Assembly: GCA_049289295.1 (NCBI GenBank)
Contig: JBATLL010000013.1
Location: 1 to 57,598, forward strand
Reading direction: 5' to 3'
Source of the DNA: BOKV01 sp049289295
Lineage (GTDB): Bacteria; Pseudomonadota; Alphaproteobacteria; Rhizobiales; Rhizobiaceae
Length of the DNA: 57,598 bases
The translations under genes were made by a program, and so were the position numbers. A model generated the notes under the pieces. It was given only the letters and a program-made list of their open reading frames with translations, was not told where the DNA came from and searched no databases. Positions within the stretch are counted from its first letter, which is position 1, and each line of letters opens with the position of its first letter. Positions 52,203-57,598 of the stretch are shown in pieces.

Positions 52203-52765
52203 AGCGATACCCTCCGCCAGGGTCTGAGAAGTGCGTGCAGCCCGGGTGGTTCGATTGCAGTCACGGCAGCATCGCTGGTGGCTCCGCGAACTTCATACCA
52301 CTGCGCCACCAGAAGAAGGATCGCCCTGCGGATGGTGTCGGGAACATCGGTTCCCGTCGATCCGAAGCCGACGGTCATGTCGATCTCGAGGCCATTGCAG
52401 GGAAGTTCAAGGCCGCTAACCTGCGTGAGGGCAAAACGTGGCGGATCGCTGGCATTGTCGAGAATCCACTCCGTCGGTGGCAGTATCGTCGGATCGCCAT
52501 CAAGATTGAAATGGCGCACCTGCGTGATCTGCAGAACTGGCCGCAACGGCAGCGTCACCCAATGTTGCGGCAGGTCGTCGAGGAAGACGCGCCAGTCCTG
52601 TTCGAGCAACGACAAGCCCGTGATCGCCTCGACATGAGCCGTGGCAGCAGCAACCAGTTCCTGGAGATAGCCATCGTCATCCTCCTGCGTCACGCGCAGA
52701 TGGGTTTTCATGGCCTCCAGACTGACCGGATATCCGGCAGGAGGTGTGACCAGCATTTTCGTCAT
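52199..52765 (-). CDS. GTA head-tail connector (g6)
   Basis: A 188-residue adaptor at the portal vertex, gp6-like. PVSLEAMKTHLRVTQEDDDGYLQELVAAATAHVEAITGL is the family start, and the end has IRRAILLLVAQWYEVR. Preceded by AAAGAGGAAATCG, and separated from the capsid gene by two hairpins, the main break in an otherwise overlapping operon. Confidence 0.92.
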   Translation of the reverse strand: MTKMLVTPPAGYPVSLEAMKTHLRVTQEDDDGYLQELVAAATAHVEAITGLSLLEQDWRVFLDDLPQHWVTLPLRPVLQITQVRHFNLDGDPTILPPTEWILDNASDPPRFALTQVSGLELPCNGLEIDMTVGFGSTGTDVPDTIRRAILLLVAQWYEVRGATSDAAVTAIEPPGLHALLRPWRRVSL

Positions 52766-52780
52766 CGATTTCCTCTTTCA

Positions 52781-52846
52781 AAAGAATGCGGCCCTGCCGG
52801 GAGGAAGCAGGGCCGCACATGGCACGACCGGGCAGTTCAATGCCCG
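52781..52846 (-). terminator. tandem hairpins after major capsid gene (partial terminator)
   Basis: On the minus strand, after the capsid stop: first CGGGCA / TGCCCG around 6 bases (52829-52846), then a perfect 11-bp stem TGCGGCCCTGC / GCAGGGCCGCA with a 9-base loop (52787-52817), followed by TTCTTTTG. It looks like a leaky terminator or processing/stability structure that raises capsid output over downstream genes. Confidence 0.8.
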
Positions 52847-52860
52847 AGCGGGAGGGGCGC

Positions 52861-54126
52861 TTACGCCGTGCCGAACTTGACCAGCTTGATCGCATCGAAG
52901 TCCTGGATGCCGCCGCCAACACGTTTGGTCGTGTAGAACAGCACGTAGGGCTTGGCCGAATAGGGATCACGAAGAATGCGGACGCCGGTACGGTCAACAA
53001 TCAGATAGCCGCGGCCGAAATCGCCGAACGCGATGGAAAGGGAGTCGGCGGCGATGTCCGGCATGTCCTCGGCCTCAATGACGGGGAAACCCATCAGTGC
53101 TGCGCGTTCGCCGGCGGCTGCGGGTGGCTGCCACAGATAGTTCCCATCCGCATCCTTGAGTTTGCGGATTTCCGCCTGGGACCTGCGATTCATCACCCAG
53201 TTGGCATTCTGGCGATATCCAGCCTTCAGGGCGTAGACCGTTTCGATCAGCGTGTCGGACGGATCGGATCCGGCAAAGGCACCCGATACACCGGTCGCGA
53301 CATGGCCGAGATTGCCCCAGCTCCAGGAATCCTCGGCAACTGTGGGGTGGTTGAGGAAACCCCTCGGCTTGTTAACGCCATCCCCATTGATGAAGGCGGC
53401 ACTTTCCTGCTCTGCGAATGCCGCCTCGATCTCGCCGGCAATCCAGGCATCGATGTCCACTGCCGAATCTTCCAGAAGCGATCCGGTCGCAGCTGGCATC
53501 GCGTAGAGCTCCATCGTCGGGAACTGCAGTTCGACCAGTGCTGGAGAAGCGGTCTGCGGACGGATTTCGGTTTCCGCGACCCAGCCGGTTGCCGGACCCG
53601 TTGCAGCGAAGGGTTTCTTGAATACGGCCGAAGAGACAAGCTGAATGCCTGCAATCGAGCGGATCGGCGAGATTTCGGCAAGCCTGCGTCCGATTTCCGC
53701 GGCTGTTTCGTCAGGCACCAGATAACCGCCATCGGGATCGGAGCCAATTGACATGGCCTTTGCCTCGAAACGCTTCAGGTCGCTTTCACGACCACTGCGC
53801 ACATAGGCTTCGAAGGCCGCCTTGTGTTCGACACGGGCCAGCGGTGTAATCGTCTGGTTGGTGCCGATCGAGGGCCTGCGGCTCTTGAGGACCAGCGAGT
53901 CGAGCAGCTTCTTCTGGTCGCTCAACGCGCTGTTGATGCGTTCCATTTTCTCGGTGGTCACCACATCGGGGCTCACCAGGCTTTCAACCTGTGCAAGGCG
54001 CTCGTCATTGGCTTCCCTGAAGGCTTCGAATGCCTGCATGAATTCATCGAATGCGACCGCCACATCCTGTGGGTCGCCTGTTGCCGCCTTGATTTCAGGC
54101 GCTTTCTTCTCGTTGTTCTTGCTCAT
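52861..54126 (-). CDS. GTA major capsid protein (g5), HK97 fold
   Basis: A 421-residue capsid subunit. Residues 1-95 are a coiled-coil delta-like scaffold domain (FDEFMQAFEAFREANDERLAQVESL), expected to be removed by the prohead protease. The HK97-type body begins near 105 and contains SDPDGGYLVPDETAAEIGRRL, PALVELQFPTMELYAMPAATGSLLEDS, FINGDGVNKPRGFL and the C-terminal FGDFGRGYLIVDRTGVRILRDPYS. The chain ends with the VGGGIQDFDAIKLVKFGT block usual for this family. It overlaps g4 by 4 bases. Confidence 0.95.
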   Translation of the reverse strand: MSKNNEKKAPEIKAATGDPQDVAVAFDEFMQAFEAFREANDERLAQVESLVSPDVVTTEKMERINSALSDQKKLLDSLVLKSRRPSIGTNQTITPLARVEHKAAFEAYVRSGRESDLKRFEAKAMSIGSDPDGGYLVPDETAAEIGRRLAEISPIRSIAGIQLVSSAVFKKPFAATGPATGWVAETEIRPQTASPALVELQFPTMELYAMPAATGSLLEDSAVDIDAWIAGEIEAAFAEQESAAFINGDGVNKPRGFLNHPTVAEDSWSWGNLGHVATGVSGAFAGSDPSDTLIETVYALKAGYRQNANWVMNRRSQAEIRKLKDADGNYLWQPPAAAGERAALMGFPVIEAEDMPDIAADSLSIAFGDFGRGYLIVDRTGVRILRDPYSAKPYVLFYTTKRVGGGIQDFDAIKLVKFGTA

Positions 54127-54830
54127 TGCGTTTTCCAGTTCGTTGCAATTGTTTGGAGATGCCTCGCAGCCTTCGTGAAGCGTTCTGCGGTGCTGTGATT
54201 TCCTTGACCTGCAGCGTCCCGCCTGCCGGTCAGACTTGCGTAGCCCGAACCGATCACGGTTTTGGCCTGGCTACGGCTCAGCCCAGCGTCCTGCATGAGC
54301 CAGCGTTCGAACTCGCGCGTTGTGGGCAGCGGTCGCGCTGCGCTGCCGCGCTTGATTTCCGCGATGCGTGCTTCCGGCAGCATCGGAAAGGTGACGATTG
54401 AAATCTCCCACAGATCGGCCTCGATGATGCGGCGCACGCCACTTGCCCTGTCGGTCCGCGCCCTGATGGTGCGGAACCCGATCGACAGGCCGTCAATGGC
54501 CCCGGCCTTCATCAGTTCCAGAACTTCGCGGCCATGCTCGGAGCCAACCGCGATCTGGCCCTGCACAAGAAGGCCTTTCTCGTCTTCGCGGATGGTGGTC
54601 CAGACCCCTACGGGCCGGTCAGGATCGTGCTGGAAAAGCATGCGCACGTTGGCAGCGCCGCGACGCGCCAGTGAGCGTTCGAAAGCCCCCTTCTCCACCA
54701 CGTCATTTCCCAGATCGCGGTGGCCGAACAGGCTGGCATAACCTGAAAAGGTGCCGTTGAGCTGAACCCTGTCCAGGTTACCGCCGGCGAATTTCGTTTC
54801 GCGCAGCTTGAGCAGGTCTTGGATGCCCAT
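54123..54830 (-). CDS. GTA prohead protease (g4), HK97-type
   Basis: A 235-residue U35-family maturation protease. The catalytic His is in RMLFQHDPDRPVG and the Ser in AIDGLSIGFRT, with ADLWEISIVTFPMLP as the third conserved block. The C-terminal 60 residues are basic and probably bind the scaffold or DNA. Cleaves the capsid N-terminal domain during head assembly. Ends in an ATGA overlap with the capsid gene. Confidence 0.94.
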   Translation of the reverse strand: MGIQDLLKLRETKFAGGNLDRVQLNGTFSGYASLFGHRDLGNDVVEKGAFERSLARRGAANVRMLFQHDPDRPVGVWTTIREDEKGLLVQGQIAVGSEHGREVLELMKAGAIDGLSIGFRTIRARTDRASGVRRIIEADLWEISIVTFPMLPEARIAEIKRGSAARPLPTTREFERWLMQDAGLSRSQAKTVIGSGYASLTGRRDAAGQGNHSTAERFTKAARHLQTIATNWKTQ

Positions 54831-54833
54831 GTT

Positions 54834-55190
54834 TCAATCCTTTGCGGTGGTGGAAACGGTTGCGCCGTAGCGCGCTGCCAGCCTGGCGATGACACCGAGC
54901 GCCCACCAGGCCGCAAGACTGGTTGCGGCGGCGCCCGACATCGTCATTTCGAAACGGCTGATCTGCTGCGATATGTCGAGATAGTCAGCGAGTTTCACGC
55001 CCGCGGATGCGCCGAAGATCACACCAGCAACGAGACCGGTGGCGAAGCGAAGTGCAGCTTCGCGCCGGCCGACCGGCAGCACATAGGCCAGCGAGATCGC
55101 CGAGCCGCCGATTGCGCCGGCAAGCTTTGCCAGCAGCATGTAGGCCGTCTCCGGATCGGCCTGATAGGAGACGTTATTCATGGGGATCAT
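54834..55190 (-). CDS. GTA small membrane protein (g3.5-like)
   Basis: A 118-residue protein between portal and protease, the position of g3.5 in RcGTA-type clusters. It has two or three hydrophobic helices (LLAKLAGAIGGSAISLAYVL, FATGLVAGVIFGASAGVK, AATSLAAWWALGVIARLAA), so it is probably an inner-membrane protein with a role not yet known. Start is ATG 55190 or 55181; both overlap the portal stop (55174). A longer frame to 55250 is unlikely. Confidence 0.78.
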   Translation of the reverse strand: MIPMNNVSYQADPETAYMLLAKLAGAIGGSAISLAYVLPVGRREAALRFATGLVAGVIFGASAGVKLADYLDISQQISRFEMTMSGAAATSLAAWWALGVIARLAARYGATVSTTAKD

Positions 55191-56409
55191 CACTGAGTTG
55201 CTCCCCGCCATCCTGCAGCGGCGCATAACCAGCTGCCGCGCGTTTTTCATTGAGGGTCAGGAACGTCGCGCCATTGAGGCGGCTCCAGGCAGCATCACGA
55301 TCAGCCGAAAGGGCGTCCACCTGGTCGAAATCGAATTCAAGCCGGATCGCCTCGTCGTACCAGGCGCCAAGCCAGGCACCGATGGCAGAGGCAGTCTTTG
55401 CGGCGAGCGGCAGGATCGTGTGCCGCCACAGTGCGCGATTGGCTTCCTGGTAGTTGGAATAGGTATTGTCGCCGGGAATGCCGAGCAGCATCGGCGGGAC
55501 GCCGAAGGCAAGGGCGATATCGCGCGCCGCGCCATTGCGCGCTTCCATAAAGTCCATGTCCTTGGGCGAATAGCCCATCGCTTTCCAGTCAAGCCCACCT
55601 TCCAGCAGCAGCGGGCGCCCGGCGCGTGCAGAACCCGTATAGCCTGTCTCAAGCTCTTCCTTGAGACGATCGAACTGATCCGGCGTGAGGTTGGAGCCAT
55701 CGCTTGCAGAATAGACAAGGGCACCAGACGGGCGCGCGGAATTGTCCAGCAATGCCTTGTTCCACCGGCTGGCGGCATTGTGGGTATCAAGCGCCATGCG
55801 CGCCGCCTTGAGCGGTGACAGGCCGTTCCAGTCATCCAGCGGATTGAATTGCTGAAGATGCAGGATTTCGCTTCCAGGCTGTTCGGCGCTCACGATGCGG
55901 CCATGCGCAGGGCCGTCCAGTTCCCAGTGAAGCGGCCAGCCTTCGCGGTCGGTAACAAGGCGGACACGGTCGGGGCGCAGGACATGCAACTCTCGCGGCA
56001 ACCCATCGAGTGTCACGACATTCATGTAGGCATTGCCGTAAAGCAGGAGGTAGCCAAACAGCGTTTCGAGCATCTGTGAAGCGGTTCGCCCGGGCACGGG
56101 ATTGCGAAGCAGGTCGAGAAGCGGATGGCTTTCGACATCCTCGCGCCCTTCATAAAGGAGCCAGGGCATCGACGCTGCCGCCTCACTGATCAGGCGCACG
56201 CAGCGGTGGACGACTGGATTGCGCATATAGCCTTCGACAACGAGGCTTTCGGGCTGCTCCGAAATCCACGACGCCTCGACAGGGCCGTGCAGGGCCAGAA
56301 GCGAACCCTGTCCGGATTTGACTTCCCGTGGTGCGTGCATGGCAGCGTGGTGCCCGAACGCGCGCGCGCTTTCGCGCGGCCGCACGAGCCAGTTCAAGAG
56401 TTTTTCCAT
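55174..56409 (-). CDS. GTA portal protein (g3), HK97-type
   Basis: A 411-residue portal subunit forming the dodecameric DNA gate. Recognised by NPVVHRCVRLISEAAASMPW, LLRNPVPGRTASQMLETLFGYLLLYGNAYMN, ILHLQQFNPLDDWNGLSPLKAA, and GVPPMLLGIPGDNTYSNYQEANRALW. Length is normal for GTA portals. Start at 56409, 21 bases after terL, with AGCAGGAC upstream. Confidence 0.95.
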   Translation of the reverse strand: MEKLLNWLVRPRESARAFGHHAAMHAPREVKSGQGSLLALHGPVEASWISEQPESLVVEGYMRNPVVHRCVRLISEAAASMPWLLYEGREDVESHPLLDLLRNPVPGRTASQMLETLFGYLLLYGNAYMNVVTLDGLPRELHVLRPDRVRLVTDREGWPLHWELDGPAHGRIVSAEQPGSEILHLQQFNPLDDWNGLSPLKAARMALDTHNAASRWNKALLDNSARPSGALVYSASDGSNLTPDQFDRLKEELETGYTGSARAGRPLLLEGGLDWKAMGYSPKDMDFMEARNGAARDIALAFGVPPMLLGIPGDNTYSNYQEANRALWRHTILPLAAKTASAIGAWLGAWYDEAIRLEFDFDQVDALSADRDAAWSRLNGATFLTLNEKRAAAGYAPLQDGGEQLSDDPHE

Positions 56410-56430
56410 GTCCTGCTTTCTTGTGATGCC

Positions 56431-57598
56431 TCAGCCGGCCAGCACATTGCGGATGCGTGGTTCGCCACGTCCGCCCAGCGCCAGGTCCGTGATTGCCCAG
56501 ACCAGCGCATCAAGACGGTCCGGTGATTTTCCATCGGGAAGGCCGTCCAGCGCAAAGTTGCACATCTGGTCTTCGAGATCGGGAAAACGGCCTGCATGGC
56601 AGACCAGTCCCCGTTCATAGAGGGCTGCGACCGGTTCGGCGCGCAGCCATTTGCCTCGCGTAGCCCGCACCTTGCGTATCGTGCAGGTGGTCGAAACGTT
56701 GCGAAGCACCTCTACCACCATGTCGCCGCCCTGGTTGACCTCGGCGACAATCGCGTCCGCCTCCAGTCTTTCGTGGAGCGCAACGGCCGCAGCAGCCCAG
56801 CGAAGCGGTGTGGCGCGATGGATGGTGCGATCTTCAAGCACATAGCACCTGCCATTCTCATCCATGCCGACGGCAACGATGCCACAGGCTGCAGACCCAC
56901 CGCCCGAACCTGCCGGTGGGTCGATGGCAACGACGATGCGCCGCAGCTCGGGGGCAGCGGCAACACGGGCCTGCTCGATAATGTCGCGGTTCCACAGGGC
57001 GTCCTCGCGATCCTCGACAAGTTCGCCGTCCATCTCCTGGCGACCGAGCCGCGTGCCGCCATACTGGGCTTCCAGGTAACGCAGGAAACCAGGCGCCAGA
57101 TTGCCCCGGTTCTCGCTGGTGCGCGAGCGGGTAACAACGGTCGCCGGGTCAGCCATCAACTTGCGAAAGAAGCGAAGCGGCTTGGGCGTGGTCGTCGCCA
57201 TCAGGCGCGGCATCGAGCCAAGGCGCATGCAGAATTGCAGCATGTCCCAACTTTCCTCCAGATGTTCCCACTTGGCCAGTTCATCACACCAGGCCGCACC
57301 GAACTGCGAACCGCGCAGGCGCTCCGGATCATTGCCTGAAAAGACCTGGCCCACGAGACCGGACGTCCAGACGAGTTCGCGTTTCGACACACTCCATGCA
57401 GGGCGGTTTGAACGGGGATAGAGTGCCAGCAATCCCGACTCGCCCTCGATCATCACGGTCCTTGCATCGGCATAGGTTTCGCCTACGAGCGCGATGCGCC
57501 CGGCATGGTCCGCGACATAGTGCGGGTCGCGACCGGCAACCCCTTTCAGCCATTGTGCGCCAGCGCGCGTCTTGCCAGCCCCCCGGCCACCCAGGAGC
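56431..57598 (-). CDS. GTA terminase large subunit (g2), 5' end outside window
   Basis: DNA-packaging ATPase and nuclease. The visible 389 codons start just before the Walker A motif GGRGAGKTR at the window edge and continue through the Walker B-like AAWCDEL and the coupling block RLMATTTPKP. The C-terminal nuclease domain begins with RIVVAIDPPAGSGG, with acidic residues in VAEVNQGGDMV and LDALVWAITDLALGG. The N-terminal few dozen residues and the start codon are outside the window. Confidence 0.95.
   Translation of the reverse strand, partial: LLGGRGAGKTRAGAQWLKGVAGRDPHYVADHAGRIALVGETYADARTVMIEGESGLLALYPRSNRPAWSVSKRELVWTSGLVGQVFSGNDPERLRGSQFGAAWCDELAKWEHLEESWDMLQFCMRLGSMPRLMATTTPKPLRFFRKLMADPATVVTRSRTSENRGNLAPGFLRYLEAQYGGTRLGRQEMDGELVEDREDALWNRDIIEQARVAAAPELRRIVVAIDPPAGSGGGSAACGIVAVGMDENGRCYVLEDRTIHRATPLRWAAAAVALHERLEADAIVAEVNQGGDMVVEVLRNVSTTCTIRKVRATRGKWLRAEPVAALYERGLVCHAGRFPDLEDQMCNFALDGLPDGKSPDRLDALVWAITDLALGGRGEPRIRNVLAG

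Larger units (their letters stand above)
43564..57598 (-). mobile_element. gene transfer agent (RcGTA-type) cluster with lysis genes, 5' end outside window
   Basis: Genes on one strand follow the R. capsulatus GTA order: terminase large subunit, portal, small membrane protein, prohead protease, major capsid, g6, g7, g8, g9, g10, g10.1, g11, g12, g13, g14, g15, then holin-like and spanin-like genes. No integrase, repressor, replication gene or att repeat is seen inside the window. The base composition and codon style match the host genes, and the cluster is embedded in core chromosome beside feuNPQ, which favours a domesticated GTA over a recent prophage. The small terminase and upstream flank are not visible. 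Confidence 0.9.

Noticed and set aside
43564..57598. Ordinary integrated prophage
   Set aside because: Gene order is exactly that of RcGTA; no integrase, repressor or att-like repeat is visible and composition matches the host. The upstream end is outside the window, so this is not absolute.
1..57598. tRNA, rRNA, CRISPR arrays and insertion sequences
   Set aside because: No tRNA-like T-loop with an acceptor stem, no regularly spaced repeats and no transposase-like frame were found by reading; a dedicated tRNA or RNA-family scan was not possible here.

Overview
The window looks like chromosome of an alphaproteobacterium of the order Hyphomicrobiales (Rhizobiales). The evidence is gene content and order: pepN, a PleC-type kinase, glnE, a two-component pair, degP, the ccmIEFH (cycHJKL) operon and feuQ-feuP-feuN lie in a run typical of rhizobia and relatives. 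Base composition is GC-rich throughout, and many long antisense ORFs are artefacts of that. I saw no rRNA, tRNA, insertion sequence or CRISPR array.

Layout. (1) 1-3067, minus strand: beta-ketoadipate genes pcaF (partial), pcaG, pcaH and pcaD, closely packed. (2) 3167-8629: a K+ channel with a C-terminal zinc ribbon, a Sel1-repeat protein, a secreted DUF2147 protein, AMP nucleosidase, a membrane-anchored EEP hydrolase and a cold-shock protein. (3) 8862-11613: a hydroxyproline-type catabolic pair (racemase-family epimerase and DHDPS-family enzyme) divergent from a PAS-AraC regulator. (4) 11632-23547: ETF-quinone oxidoreductase with a LiuR/FadR-like palindrome upstream, a uracil-DNA glycosylase-like protein, MFS, LysE and EamA transporters, an orphan CO-dehydrogenase-like molybdenum subunit, an aldehyde dehydrogenase and phosphoglucose isomerase. 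(5) 23678-28936, plus strand: pepN and pleC. (6) 29017-43504, all minus strand: an EF-hand protein, glnE, a histidine kinase/regulator pair, degP, cytochrome c maturation genes, a surface lipoprotein and the feuQ-feuP-feuN signalling module.

(7) 43564-57598, minus strand, is the most notable region: a gene transfer agent (GTA) of the Rhodobacter capsulatus RcGTA type. It runs from a partial terL through portal, prohead protease, major capsid protein, connectors, tail proteins, a very short tape-measure-like protein, an NlpC/P60 peptidase and a 1296-residue tail-tip/host-specificity protein. It is followed by a putative lysis cassette (holin-like protein and an overlapping spanin-like pair) that abuts feuN. 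Most GTA genes overlap by 4 bases. The main exception is a pair of hairpins just after the capsid gene, placed to lower expression of the downstream genes relative to capsid.

How it fits together: the left half is metabolic and transport accessory content. The right half is a conserved envelope, respiration and signalling core that reads in the same direction as the GTA. FeuN-FeuP-FeuQ sense the envelope state, DegP and the Ccm proteins act in the periplasm, PleC belongs to the DivK/CtrA cell-cycle circuit (which controls GTA production in other alphaproteobacteria), and the GTA would package host DNA. Functional links between these modules are inference from position only.
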